Below the pieces are notes generated by a model, which ran no database searches, was not told the DNA's origin, and saw nothing but the letters and a program-made list of their open reading frames with translations. Of a stretch of DNA of 41,741 bases, positions 7,893 to 17,080 are shown one piece after another. This DNA comes from Lachnospiraceae bacterium. Its GTDB lineage: Bacteria; Bacillota; Clostridia; Lachnospirales; Lachnospiraceae. The translations under genes were made by a program, and so were the position numbers. The stretch lies in NCBI GenBank assembly GCA_024683645.1, contig JAIKYA010000136.1:1-41741 (forward strand). The letters are read 5' to 3'. The stretch's first letter is position 1; the number at the start of each line of letters is the position of its first letter.

Positions 7893-9572
7893 TTACGGAT
7901 TCAGGCTCTTCCTTACCCTGTATACCCTGCACTCATAGGGTTTGAAGCTTAAGCCTCCCTCCGGGATCGTGGCTTTATGACGTCCTTCCCTGTAGTTACC
8001 GAGTACAAGCTCGCCTTCCCGTCCCTCATAGTTTCTGGGAAAACGCACTTTTACCGGAATAGGCATAAATGAGCATACTATCAGATAAGAGATATCATTG
8101 AGTTTTCTCTCATACATATAGATTTCCCTGCTGGAAGCATAGTATTCCCTGTAATCACCATAGATGAGAGTTTTACTGTTTTTCCGCAGTTCCAGGCACT
8201 TCCTGTAGAAATTCAGGATACTGTCAGGTTCTTTTTCCTGAGCCGCAACATTTATCCGTTTGTAATTCTTATTCACAAAAAACCATGGCTTTACTTTTGA
8301 AAACCCCGCATATTTCCCGCTGTTCCACTGCACCGGCGTCCTGGCCGAATCCCTGCTGGATACATGTATGCGTGCAAGCCGCTTCTTTAAGTCATCTTTT
8401 ATGTGATATCTGTTGAAATTGTTTTTCGTTGATACATCGATATAGTTTTCGATCGAACCGAGTCTTATATTGGTCATGCCGATCTCCTGCCCCTGATATA
8501 TGAACGGTGTTCCCTGCAGAAAAATGTAGGATGCCGCAAGACAGGTCCCGCTTTCCCTGTGGAAAAAGGGCGAGCCGTATCTGCTGATGATCCTCGGATG
8601 ATCGTGGTTTTCCAGATACAAAACATTCCAGGCTCTTCCCGCAAGCTTCTCCTGCCAGCGTGTAAGCGCCTTTTTATATTTTTTCAGATCAAAAGGGCGG
8701 TGTATATATTCCGTATAAAGACAGTCGGCCATCATATGATCAAAAGATATCATCATATCAAGTGTCCTGTCTTCGCCGGCTACATATTCCAGCGCCGAGT
8801 CCACGGTAGTCATGGGACCTTCGCCTATCTGAAAGCAGTCATACTCATTGCAGACCTCACGGAACTCTCTCATATACTCATGTATATGCGGGCCGTCCTT
8901 GTAATTCATCATGCTCCCTATAACAGGCAGAAAAGGTATACCGTCAGGCAGCCCTTCTTTCTTGGAGATAAAATTGATCACATCTTCCCTGAAACCGTCC
9001 ACTCCCATATCGAGCCAGAAGCGCATTATGCCCTTCACTTCTTCCCTGACTTTTGGGTTGTCCATATTCAGATCGGGCTGTTTTTTTGCAAAGAGATGAA
9101 GATAATACTGCCCTCTCTCCTCATCATATTCCCAGGCCTTGCCTTCAAAAAGTGAATCCCAGTTATTGGGCCTGTCTCTCCAGATATAATAATCGCTGTA
9201 GGGGTTGTCCTTTCCCTTTCTGCTCTCCTTAAACCAGGGATGCTCATCGGAAGTATGGTTCACCACCAGATCCATTATGACCTTAAGCCCCAGCGAATGC
9301 GCCTTTTCAAGCACTTTCTTAAACTGGTCCAGATCGCCGTAATCAGGATGTATATCCCGATAATCGGATATATCATATCCGTAATCGGCATTCGGCGAGG
9401 GATAGAGCGGTGAAAACCATATACCGTCAACCCCCAGGCTCTTAACATATTCCAGCTTCTCATACACACCGTACAGATCGCCTATGCCGTCACTGTTTCC
9501 GTCATAAAAGCTTCTTACCCAGATCTGGTAAAAAGCCATGTGTTTATACCAGTCTTCTTTTCGTTTCATCAC
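7893..9572 (-). CDS. malL: GH13 oligo-1,6-glucosidase / alpha-glucosidase
   Basis: 559 residues, the normal length for GH13 subfamily 31 enzymes. All catalytic groups are present: region I DLVVNH (101-106), region II with nucleophile Asp197 (GVDGFREDVINF), the acid/base Glu251 (FQIGEGP) and Asp324 in LENHDHPR. The Val after the nucleophile (DVINF) is the residue that in isomaltase-type enzymes favours alpha-1,6 bonds, so isomalto-oligosaccharides are the likely substrates. There is no signal peptide, so the enzyme is cytosolic. It overlaps the glycosyltransferase gene by 4 bases (ATGA) and is the last gene of the unit starting at pilZ. No sugar transporter or LacI-type regulator is adjacent, which is unusual for this enzyme. 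The exact preference among alpha-glucosides is inferred. Confidence 0.88.
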   Translation of the reverse strand: MMKRKEDWYKHMAFYQIWVRSFYDGNSDGIGDLYGVYEKLEYVKSLGVDGIWFSPLYPSPNADYGYDISDYRDIHPDYGDLDQFKKVLEKAHSLGLKVIMDLVVNHTSDEHPWFKESRKGKDNPYSDYYIWRDRPNNWDSLFEGKAWEYDEERGQYYLHLFAKKQPDLNMDNPKVREEVKGIMRFWLDMGVDGFREDVINFISKKEGLPDGIPFLPVIGSMMNYKDGPHIHEYMREFREVCNEYDCFQIGEGPMTTVDSALEYVAGEDRTLDMMISFDHMMADCLYTEYIHRPFDLKKYKKALTRWQEKLAGRAWNVLYLENHDHPRIISRYGSPFFHRESGTCLAASYIFLQGTPFIYQGQEIGMTNIRLGSIENYIDVSTKNNFNRYHIKDDLKKRLARIHVSSRDSARTPVQWNSGKYAGFSKVKPWFFVNKNYKRINVAAQEKEPDSILNFYRKCLELRKNSKTLIYGDYREYYASSREIYMYERKLNDISYLIVCSFMPIPVKVRFPRNYEGREGELVLGNYREGRHKATIPEGGLSFKPYECRVYRVRKSLNP

Positions 9573-10981
9573 TGTTTACCCATAGGCAGTTTCTTTATAC
9601 TCTCGACACCTGCCTCTATGGTCTCACCTGCCTTTTTCAGCCCCTGCCTTATGCTTTCCTTTGTCTGCTGACCGAATTCATACAGTTCGTTTACGTTATC
9701 CATCATGCCTTCCATGAAGATGGCCGGAATCTCAAACACTTTTCTTCCGGCTTCCGCGACTCCCGCCACAGTCTCCAGCACGATATCCGATGCATGCGGC
9801 TTTCTTCTCTTCATCTCACCGCTCTTTACCATTTCGCTTATCTCGGCATATCGCTTATATGCTTCTTTTACGCTGTCCTCCCAGGATATGTATATCTCAT
9901 TCATCGCATTGTTTCCGACCTCATGTACCCGGGTCATATCCGTGCAGACATTCTTTAACAGCTCCGCCATGGCCTGCGCATTTTCATCCGTCACATAACC
10001 GTTGTGTCCGGGCGTTATCCCTTCGGCAGCGCACGAATCTTTTATAAGGACACTGGCCAGTCCGCAGGCCGCCGCCTCTCTGACCACTATACCGTTGGTA
10101 TCATATGACGAAGGGAACAGAAACAGGTCTGCTCTTGTATTCCACGCCCTCAGTGTTTCCCTGTCATGGATGGCTCCGGTAAAGAATATCTTTTTATCAA
10201 GTCCCTTTTCCCTTACGGAAGTTTTCATCTCATCTGCATCGGCTCCGTCTCCGACAAACACCATTCTGAAATCCATCCCCGCTTCATCAAGGATCTTCAT
10301 GGCATCAACAATAATAGGCAGTCCCTTATATTTCATCAGCCTGCCTACAAACAAAAACATCGGGATATCCGCAGGCAGATCATAGTCCTTTGTCACTTCT
10401 TTTACAAAACCCTGCTCAGCACATCCCCTTGAGAAATCGACTCCGTTATTTACTACTCTGTAATCTCCTTCATATCCGAGTGACTTAAGGTTTTCTCCCG
10501 CACCTTTGGATACGACCCACACTTCATCTGCCGCCGAGATGTTACTGACCATGGCTTTCACGGTTTCCTTTTTCAGAAAACCTTCTCCCACGGCTCTTGC
10601 AATATCAACGTCAAATTTGGTATGGTAAGTAAATACTATCGGTGCCCCTGTTTCATTCTGAAGCACACGTGCCATAAACATGGAAGATGCCGGGCAGTGC
10701 GCATGGATTATCTCCGGCGCAAATTCCGACATCTGTGCTATCTCCTTCATTGCAAGCGGATTGCCCGCCCTGTATCCTGCTACTATCTTTGTGGTATCAA
10801 TACTCGGATAGGTTATGACTTTGTAAGGATAACAGTCGTAGTCGGTATCCGGATATCTGGGCGTCGCGACGATCACTTCTGCCCCCAGTTCACTTTGCAT
10901 GATACGTCCGTAGTTCATCACTACATTGGCGACTCCGTCTATTATAGGCGGAAACGAATCATTTAACAGACATACCTTCAT
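9569..10981 (-). CDS. GT4-family glycosyltransferase (probably diacylglycerol or lipid glucosyltransferase type)
   Basis: 470 residues with a GT-B fold. The N-terminal domain starts MKVCLLNDSFPPIIDGVANV, typical of the group that includes 1,2-diacylglycerol 3-glucosyltransferases and plant-type sulfolipid synthases. The donor-binding domain has FLFVGRLMKYKGL and the sugar-nucleotide motif FPSSYDTNGIVVREAAACG. The usual E-x7-E pair appears as D-x7-E, a conservative change. Residues about 405-470 are an extra C-terminal tail rich in Lys, Glu and hydrophobic residues that could be amphipathic and bind the membrane. The gene overlaps both neighbours by 4 bases (sulP upstream, glucosidase downstream). 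A glycolipid product is inferred from the family; other acceptors are possible. Confidence 0.82.
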   Translation of the reverse strand: MKVCLLNDSFPPIIDGVANVVMNYGRIMQSELGAEVIVATPRYPDTDYDCYPYKVITYPSIDTTKIVAGYRAGNPLAMKEIAQMSEFAPEIIHAHCPASSMFMARVLQNETGAPIVFTYHTKFDVDIARAVGEGFLKKETVKAMVSNISAADEVWVVSKGAGENLKSLGYEGDYRVVNNGVDFSRGCAEQGFVKEVTKDYDLPADIPMFLFVGRLMKYKGLPIIVDAMKILDEAGMDFRMVFVGDGADADEMKTSVREKGLDKKIFFTGAIHDRETLRAWNTRADLFLFPSSYDTNGIVVREAAACGLASVLIKDSCAAEGITPGHNGYVTDENAQAMAELLKNVCTDMTRVHEVGNNAMNEIYISWEDSVKEAYKRYAEISEMVKSGEMKRRKPHASDIVLETVAGVAEAGRKVFEIPAIFMEGMMDNVNELYEFGQQTKESIRQGLKKAGETIEAGVESIKKLPMGKQ

Positions 10982-12648
10982 TTTTTCTTATCTCCCTCTT
11001 TGGCTGCTACTTTTCCTGCCCATTCTATCGCATCATCAATATGCGGTCTGAAGTTTTCTTTTCCGACCTGATTAACAAAGCCGGCTTTTACCATGGTACG
11101 CATAGGCTGCTCGTTGACATGTGAGAAGACCATGGTGATCCCCTGCTCACTGCAGCGTTCAAACAATGTTGTAAGTGAATGCATCGCCGTGGCATCCAGC
11201 GCAGGCACACCTCGCATACGCATTATTATGACTCTTGTGGTCTCTTTAAACTCTATGGATGCTATACGGTCGGCATCTCCAAAGAACATCGGTCCCGAGA
11301 TCTCATATACCCTCACGTGTTCAGGCAGCGGCTTTAAGTTCATTCCGTCGGGATCGTCCTCGGCATCATAACGCTTCCAGCCGGTTATCTGGCTCTCCTC
11401 ACTCATTCTCTTCATGAAGAGCACTATGGCCATTCCCATACCTATCTCAATGGCGATCACAAGGTCAAATATAACAGTCAGTATAAATGTCAGTACCAGT
11501 ACAATGATATCACTTTTCGGCGCTGTTTTGCAAAGATGTGCAAAGGTCCTCCACTGGCACATGTTATAAGCCACCATGAAAAGTATTGCTGCTATGGCGG
11601 GCATCGGTATCATTCCCGCATAAGGCATGAGTACTACCAGCACCAGAACGAGTACTATCGCATGAACGATACCTGCTACGGGTGTACGTCCGCCGTTCTT
11701 TATATTGGCCGCTGTCCTTGCTATGGCTCCGGTGGCAGGTATGCCGCCGAATAATGCCGATCCTATATTTCCGCAGCCCTGCGCTATCAGCTCCATATTG
11801 GATCTGTGATGCGAGTTTATCATGGAGTCGGCCACCACGCAGGACAGCAGGGATTCTATGGCTGCAAGTATCGCTATCGTGAAGCCATCGCCAAAGGTTT
11901 CTTTCACTGTTTCAAATGTGAGCACCGGCATATGGAATGTCGGCAGTTTTCCGGATATGACATAAAGATTCTCGATGGTATTGACCTTCAGGTTCAGAAA
12001 CCTGACCATAAGTATACCGACTATAACGGCTATCAGTGATCCCGGGATCTTCTCGCTTATCTTCGGCCATATTATAAGTATCGCAAGGCATACGGCGCCT
12101 ACTAAAAACGCCTGGAGATTAAAGCTTCCTATATTGCTGCCTATCGCTTTCAGCTTGTCTATGGTCTCTATGGTCGGGGTTCCTTCAGGATATGTCAGTC
12201 CCAGGAAATCCTTGATCTGCCCTATCAGTATCGTCACTGCTATACCGGAAGTGAAGCCTGTCGTTATCGTATAGGGGATAAATCTTATAAGTCCTCCCAG
12301 CCTGCATAGTCCCATAAGTATCAGCAATACGCCTGCGGTTATGGTAGCAAGCATAAGTCCTTCCATGCCGTTTTTGGCAACTATCCCCGCCACGATGGTG
12401 GCAAAGGCTGCTGTCGGTCCCGCAATCTGTACACGGCTGCCGCCTAAAAATGAAATAATAAAACCCGCCACGATGGCGGTGTACAAGCCTTCCTCCGGTC
12501 CCACTCCGCTGGCCAGAGCCAGCGCTATCGATAAGGGCAGGGCTATTATCGCCACTATGATACCGCTTATCACATCTTTTAAAAACTGTCCTCCGCTGTA
12601 ATGCTTCATGGTGCTGAACAGCATCGGTTTTATCTTGTCTTTATGCAT
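10978..12648 (-). CDS. SulP/SLC26-family anion transporter with STAS domain
   Basis: 556 residues, the usual length for bacterial SulP proteins. The membrane part (about 25-425) starts with the family segment DVISGIIVAIIALPLSIALA and contains the QIAGPTAAF motif near the substrate site, with 10-14 hydrophobic helices. The C-terminal STAS domain (about 440-540) includes IIMRMRGVPALDATAMHSL, where a Ser/Thr after the Asp is a common phosphorylation-type site. SulP proteins move sulfate, bicarbonate or dicarboxylates by symport or exchange; the substrate cannot be read from sequence. ATG at 12648 has a GGAG site 8 bases upstream. It follows tyrA by 31 bases and its stop overlaps the start of the glycosyltransferase (ATGA). 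Confidence 0.92.
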   Translation of the reverse strand: MHKDKIKPMLFSTMKHYSGGQFLKDVISGIIVAIIALPLSIALALASGVGPEEGLYTAIVAGFIISFLGGSRVQIAGPTAAFATIVAGIVAKNGMEGLMLATITAGVLLILMGLCRLGGLIRFIPYTITTGFTSGIAVTILIGQIKDFLGLTYPEGTPTIETIDKLKAIGSNIGSFNLQAFLVGAVCLAILIIWPKISEKIPGSLIAVIVGILMVRFLNLKVNTIENLYVISGKLPTFHMPVLTFETVKETFGDGFTIAILAAIESLLSCVVADSMINSHHRSNMELIAQGCGNIGSALFGGIPATGAIARTAANIKNGGRTPVAGIVHAIVLVLVLVVLMPYAGMIPMPAIAAILFMVAYNMCQWRTFAHLCKTAPKSDIIVLVLTFILTVIFDLVIAIEIGMGMAIVLFMKRMSEESQITGWKRYDAEDDPDGMNLKPLPEHVRVYEISGPMFFGDADRIASIEFKETTRVIIMRMRGVPALDATAMHSLTTLFERCSEQGITMVFSHVNEQPMRTMVKAGFVNQVGKENFRPHIDDAIEWAGKVAAKEGDKKK

Positions 12649-12679
12649 TTTTTACGCTCCGTTTATTTTATTTACAGCA

Positions 12680-13795
12680 TCAGACTGTTTTTGAAACAAT
12701 GTTATATCCGTTCTCCGTAAGCAGCGGCAGGCTCCTCAGCATATCCTCCTCACGGTCAAAAGCTATATACAGCGCACCTTCGGCCATCTCGCGGTTATGC
12801 GTGATACCTATGTTCTTTATGTTCACGCCTTCCTCCGCCAGTATGCCCGCAACTTTTGCTATCTGTCCGGTTTCATCGGGGATATCGATATACAGCTTAT
12901 ATTCCTTATACATCCGCGTGCCGCGTCTGTCGGCCATGCCGCTCCTGTATTCCCCGCTTTCCGCAAACATCCTGTTTATCCCGCTAAAATCTCCGCGCTT
13001 AAGTATGCCGTCTACTTCCTCAAGTCCGCTGATATAGAGCTTAAGTATCTTTCTTATCTCTTCGGTATTGCTCCTGCAGATACTCTCCCACATATCCGGA
13101 TCCGAGGAGGCTATCCTGGTAATATCCTTAAAGCCTCCGGCTGCTATGGTCTTCATAAATCCTGCCTCATTATCCGCATTCTTAACGGTATTCACAAGGG
13201 TTGAGGCGATCAGATGCGGTACATGGCTGATCGCAGCCACGGCATGATCATGATAAGCGGGATCGGTGATGAGCGGTATCGATCTGATCTTTTTCACGAG
13301 ATCCGTAAATGCTTCCAGATCTTCCTTTGCGGTTTTTTCGGAAGGAGTGATGATATAATACGCGTTTTCAAGTATAGCCGGATCTGCACTCTCGTAACCG
13401 CTCTTCTCCTTGCCTGTCATGGGATGCCCGCCCAAAAAGTGTGCCTCGATCCCAAGCTTTTCGGCACAGCTCTGTATATCGCCCTTAACGCTGCCCACAT
13501 CGCTTACCAGCGTATTTTCAGAGATATAAGGGGCCAGCTCTTCGAGATTTTTCATATTGGCCAGTGTCGGCGCACACAAAAAAATAAGATCCGCCTTTGC
13601 TGCTTCGGTTTTAAAATCATCGCAAAGACGGTCCACAACCTTATCATCCAGTGCTTTCTTCAGTTTATCCCTGTTTCTGGCATATCCCGTGATCACGGCT
13701 TTAGGCTGCACGCGCCTTATTGCCCGGGCTATGGAGCCGCCTATCAGCCCCATTCCCACAAAGAGATATGTCTTAAATCTTTCTTCTGCTTTCAT
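12680..13795 (-). CDS. tyrA: Prephenate dehydrogenase with C-terminal ACT domain
   Basis: 371 residues. The NAD-binding Rossmann fold is at the N-terminus (LFVGMGLIGGS, 11-21). The catalytic domain has GGHPMTGKEKSGYESAD with its conserved His, and HVPHLIASTL. An ACT domain occupies about 298-371 (YKLYIDIPDETGQIAKVAG), expected to bind tyrosine for feedback control. The enzyme oxidatively decarboxylates prephenate to 4-hydroxyphenylpyruvate in tyrosine synthesis. It overlaps the degV gene by 4 bases. Other shikimate-pathway genes, often adjacent in clostridia, are absent here, and its neighbours are unrelated in pathway. Confidence 0.93.
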   Translation of the reverse strand: MKAEERFKTYLFVGMGLIGGSIARAIRRVQPKAVITGYARNRDKLKKALDDKVVDRLCDDFKTEAAKADLIFLCAPTLANMKNLEELAPYISENTLVSDVGSVKGDIQSCAEKLGIEAHFLGGHPMTGKEKSGYESADPAILENAYYIITPSEKTAKEDLEAFTDLVKKIRSIPLITDPAYHDHAVAAISHVPHLIASTLVNTVKNADNEAGFMKTIAAGGFKDITRIASSDPDMWESICRSNTEEIRKILKLYISGLEEVDGILKRGDFSGINRMFAESGEYRSGMADRRGTRMYKEYKLYIDIPDETGQIAKVAGILAEEGVNIKNIGITHNREMAEGALYIAFDREEDMLRSLPLLTENGYNIVSKTV

Positions 13796-14664
13796 ATCTT
13801 ATTTTCCGGATTCAGCAATATTCCCAGGCCGCAGGCATTGGGCCCCGTATGACACGCAATGCTGAGTGAGAGCATATTGTAAAACACACGGTTGTTCGGG
13901 AAATAATCAACTGCACGCTGATACCATGCCTGTGCATCCTCTTCTCTCATAAAACTGCCTGCCGTGGGTATCAGTATCTCATCATCATCATAAGCCGAAT
14001 ACCTGGTCTCCCTCTCGCGTTTTATCAGTTCAAATAGCGAACTTCTTGCTTTCTCGAGCCCTCTTACCTTGCTGAACGTATCAAAGGCATCACCGCTGGT
14101 ACTTAAGACCGGCTTTATGTTCAGCATATCCCCGAGCGCCGCCACTGCCGGCGTGATACGACCCGATCTTTTAAAATACGTAAGACTTTCAACGGTAAGA
14201 TATATGGTCGTGGTATAAGACTCTTCCTCCAGCTTTTCCTTTATCTGTTTTGCGTCCATCCCCTGTCCCGCAAGAAAAAGGGCACGCAGTACGGATTGCT
14301 TCAGCGAAACCGAGATCCTGTGGTTATCAGCAACCACTACCTTCCCGTCATAATCATCGGCAAGCATTTTTGCCGTCTGACATGCTCCGGACAAACCGCT
14401 TGACATGGGTATATATATCAGTTCATCGGCGTTCTCCAGCACCAGATCCCAGATGTCCATGATCGATGCAGGGGAGGGCTGTGAACTGCTCACACTCTTC
14501 CCGCCCACCTGAGCCTCAAAAAACTGCCCGGGTGTTATATCCTCGTTTTCAAAAAATGTCTGGTCCGCGATGATGATAGGCATGGGGATCACATGTATCC
14601 CGAGACTCCTCGCCTCTTCACCGAAGATACCACTGTTTGAATCCGTAACAACTGCAGTTTTCAA
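13792..14664 (-). CDS. DegV-family fatty acid-binding protein (first copy)
   Basis: 290 residues, normal for DegV. Family hallmarks are the start KTAVVTDSNSGI, the SSSQPSPA loop, YIPMSSGLSGACQTA, and the late SIACHTGPNACGLGILL. DegV proteins bind a single long-chain fatty acid and in Firmicutes the FakB subgroup presents fatty acids to the kinase FakA; no fakA is near. The start is TTG at 14664, chosen because it gives the conserved N-terminus and lies 6-7 bases after GGAG. It is 12 bases after the second degV gene and overlaps tyrA by 4 bases. The two DegV proteins are clearly diverged, so they may differ in fatty acid preference (inference). Confidence 0.92.
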   Translation of the reverse strand: MKTAVVTDSNSGIFGEEARSLGIHVIPMPIIIADQTFFENEDITPGQFFEAQVGGKSVSSSQPSPASIMDIWDLVLENADELIYIPMSSGLSGACQTAKMLADDYDGKVVVADNHRISVSLKQSVLRALFLAGQGMDAKQIKEKLEEESYTTTIYLTVESLTYFKRSGRITPAVAALGDMLNIKPVLSTSGDAFDTFSKVRGLEKARSSLFELIKRERETRYSAYDDDEILIPTAGSFMREEDAQAWYQRAVDYFPNNRVFYNMLSLSIACHTGPNACGLGILLNPENKI

Positions 14665-14676
14665 TAAAGTCTCCTT

Positions 14677-15564
14677 TCAGTCCACTCTCTCATCACCCCA
14701 GAAGAACAGAGTCACTGTTCCCGGGCCTGTATGAGAACCGATAAGATTCCCTATATAATTGATGACAACCTCACCGTCAAGTTTTGGAAAACGTTCTTTT
14801 ATAAGATCCGCAACAGCCTTGGCGTCCTCATAGCAATCGGAATGGGTCATAAAGCATTTCCCGCTGTAATCTCTCCCTCCGCGGGCATGCTCTTCCATAA
14901 CGTCCACGATCCTGCGTATGACCTTTGCCTTAGAACGCACCTTTTCCCGCGGTATCAGTCTGCCCATATGATCGACATTGAGCAGCGGGCATATGCCCAG
15001 CATCGAGCCGAAAAAGCCGGCTGTTTTCGAAACCCTTCCGCCTCTGATAAAAAATGTAAGGTCGGATGAAAAGAACCAGTGATGCAGTTCCCTTTTATGG
15101 GCTTCCGCAAAATCCCGTACCTCTTCTATGCTCTTTCCCTCATCACGCAGATCGGCAAGAGCATCCATCAGCATACCGTATCCGCCGGACGCTGCCAGCG
15201 AATCCACTATATAGAGTTTTGAATCCGGGTATTTCTCCGCCAGCAGATCTTGGGCGATCTCGGCTGAATTCAGTGTTCCCGACAGTCCCGAAGAAAGCGT
15301 CAGATGCAGCACATCACGTCCTTCCTTCAGAAACGGCTCAAAATACTCAACAAACTCCTCAACATTTACCTGCGAGGTCTTGGTCATCTCTCCCGCAAGC
15401 ATTCTCTTATAAAACTCCGGATAGGGTATCGTCCCTCCCAGATCATCAACGTATTCCACACCGTTTAATTCAAAATGAAAAGGAACATAACTTATATTCC
15501 TTTTCTTTATCTGCTCCGGGCTGAGATCCACCGCAGAACAGCAGCTTAATATGTAGTCACTCAT
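14677..15564 (-). CDS. DegV-family fatty acid-binding protein (second copy)
   Basis: 295 residues. Starts MSDYILSCCSAVDLSPEQI, a clostridial DegV variant; it has the TKTSQVN loop, HLTLSSGLSGTLNSA, an IRGGRVSKTAG segment and the terminal GSHTGPGTVTLFFWG. As for the neighbouring copy, the family binds fatty acids. ATG at 15564 has GAGAG 7 bases upstream. It is 10 bases downstream of the pilZ gene, so both are very likely co-transcribed from the promoter at 15972-16000. The tandem arrangement of two DegV genes suggests an old duplication, but low identity argues for separate roles. Confidence 0.92.
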   Translation of the reverse strand: MSDYILSCCSAVDLSPEQIKKRNISYVPFHFELNGVEYVDDLGGTIPYPEFYKRMLAGEMTKTSQVNVEEFVEYFEPFLKEGRDVLHLTLSSGLSGTLNSAEIAQDLLAEKYPDSKLYIVDSLAASGGYGMLMDALADLRDEGKSIEEVRDFAEAHKRELHHWFFSSDLTFFIRGGRVSKTAGFFGSMLGICPLLNVDHMGRLIPREKVRSKAKVIRRIVDVMEEHARGGRDYSGKCFMTHSDCYEDAKAVADLIKERFPKLDGEVVINYIGNLIGSHTGPGTVTLFFWGDERVD

Positions 15565-15574
15565 TTCATGTCTC

Positions 15575-15922
15575 TCACTTGTTTTTATTGATCTCGCTGA
15601 AGTCCGAATATATCTGTATACGGTTCTGGTCCATCTCGGCCATACCTATGAATATGCCTCCGTAGAAGTTCGTGCCGCCCTTCGGGACTATGCGGATTAT
15701 CTCCACAAAGGTATGAAGGACTTCACCTGTCCATATCCTGAGAAGGCATTCGTACACTGATCCCATTGTAAGCTGTTCATCACTGGAAAAACCGATGCCT
15801 GTTTTAGATACATCCTTTACGTCAACCTTTACTTCCCTGGCATTTCCGTCAACATTATCCAGCCTTTTGAGTAAAAGCTTACACTCCAGATCCATGCGTT
15901 TTGCATGACGTTTTTCTTCCAT
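15575..15922 (-). CDS. PilZ-domain protein, probable c-di-GMP effector
   Basis: 115 residues forming one PilZ domain. Both c-di-GMP-binding motifs are present: RxxxR (R5-HAK-R9 in EEKRHAKRMDL) and DxSxxG (KDVSKTGIGF). The fold continues through GSVYECLLRIWTG and the IGMAEMDQNRIQIY helix. It has no output domain, so it probably acts by binding a partner protein. It is the first gene of the unit that runs through two degV genes, tyrA, sulP, a glycosyltransferase and a glucosidase, and it follows a well-formed promoter. What it controls is unknown; regulation of the following gene products or of motility elsewhere are both possible. Confidence 0.88.
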   Translation of the reverse strand: MEEKRHAKRMDLECKLLLKRLDNVDGNAREVKVDVKDVSKTGIGFSSDEQLTMGSVYECLLRIWTGEVLHTFVEIIRIVPKGGTNFYGGIFIGMAEMDQNRIQIYSDFSEINKNK

Positions 15923-15971
15923 GATCTACCCCCGGTATCATCAAATCTTTGCCCAAACCGAAATCGCACTC

Positions 15972-16000
15972 ATTCTATCATAAGTTCACATAATACGCAA
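15972..16000 (-). promoter_or_regulatory. Sigma-A promoter for the pilZ-led operon
   Basis: On the minus strand TTGCGT (16000-15995), 17-bp spacer, TAGAAT (15977-15972). It lies just after the queA stop (16005), giving a leader of about 40 bases before the pilZ ATG at 15922. No terminator was found between queA and this promoter. Confidence 0.7.
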
Positions 16001-16004
16001 ATAG

Positions 16005-17048
16005 TTAATGTATGAACATGGCATCGCCGAAACTGAAGAAGCGGTATTTTTCCCTGACAGCCTCTTCATACGCCGCCAGTACCTTCTCCCTGCCGGCGAG
16101 TGCCGATACGAGCATGATCAGCGTGGACTCCGGCAGATGAAAGTTTGTGATCAGCGCATCGGTGATCCTGAACCTGTAACCCGGATAAATGAATATCTCG
16201 GTTTCCTTTGTTCCCGCGCGCAGGATACCGTCTTCATCTGTCATGCTCTCCAGGGTCCTGACGGAAGTGGTGCCTACGCAGATGATCCTGCCGCCGTTTT
16301 GTCTGCAGGAATTGATCATTTCCGCAGTCTCGCTGCTTACTTCACAATGCTCGCTGTGCATATGGTGATCCAGTATATTATCCGCCTTTACCGGCCTGAA
16401 AGTCCCCAGTCCCACATGGAGTGTTACTTTGGCGGTCTTTACGCCTTTATCTTCTATCTCCTTAAGCAGTTCATTGGTGAAATGCAGACCTGCTGTCGGC
16501 GCCGCAGCCGAACCGCTGTTTTTTGCATAAACTGTCTGATACCTGTCCCTGTCTTCCTTTGCAAGCTTATGGGTTATATACGGTGGCAGGGGCATTTCCC
16601 CCAGCCTGTCCAGCACCTCTTCAAATATGCCCTTATATTCAAATCTGATGCTTCTTTTGCCGTCGTCCAGTTCGGATATGACCTCAGCTCTCAGTTCGGT
16701 TTCCGCTGCATCACCGAATACAGCACGCATACCCGGTCTCATCTTCTTTCCGGGTTTTACCAGACACTCCCATACATCCTTCCCGGTCCGCTTAAGGAGC
16801 AGCACCTCAACGGCTCCGCCGCTGCCTTCCCTCTGCCCCAGCAGCCTGGCCGGTATGACTTTCGTATCGTTCATGACCAGGCAGTCGCCTGGATCAAGAT
16901 ACTCAATTATATCCCTGAATGTCCTGTGGGTCACAGCCCCGCTCTCCTTATCAAGCACCATCAGCCTCGACGATGCCCTGTCTTTCAGGGGATCCTGTGC
17001 TATCAGTTCTTCAGGCAGTTCATAATAATAATCTTTTTTTTCGTACAT
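16005..17048 (-). CDS. queA: S-adenosylmethionine:tRNA ribosyltransferase-isomerase
   Basis: 347 residues, full length for QueA. It transfers and isomerises the ribosyl part of AdoMet onto preQ1 at tRNA position 34, giving epoxyqueuosine. Family signatures are [31 protein letters not shown], the [14 protein letters not shown] stretch, [18 protein letters not shown] and [22 protein letters not shown] precedes the ATG by a short gap. It follows the mscS gene by 32 bases and ends the long gene run from plsX. The usual partner tgt is not adjacent. Confidence 0.96.
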   Translation of the reverse strand: MYEKKDYYYELPEELIAQDPLKDRASSRLMVLDKESGAVTHRTFRDIIEYLDPGDCLVMNDTKVIPARLLGQREGSGGAVEVLLLKRTGKDVWECLVKPGKKMRPGMRAVFGDAAETELRAEVISELDDGKRSIRFEYKGIFEEVLDRLGEMPLPPYITHKLAKEDRDRYQTVYAKNSGSAAAPTAGLHFTNELLKEIEDKGVKTAKVTLHVGLGTFRPVKADNILDHHMHSEHCEVSSETAEMINSCRQNGGRIICVGTTSVRTLESMTDEDGILRAGTKETEIFIYPGYRFRITDALITNFHLPESTLIMLVSALAGREKVLAAYEEAVREKYRFFSFGDAMFIH

Positions 17049-17080
17049 TTCTCCAGGTCTTTCCGGCTAAATACCACAGT

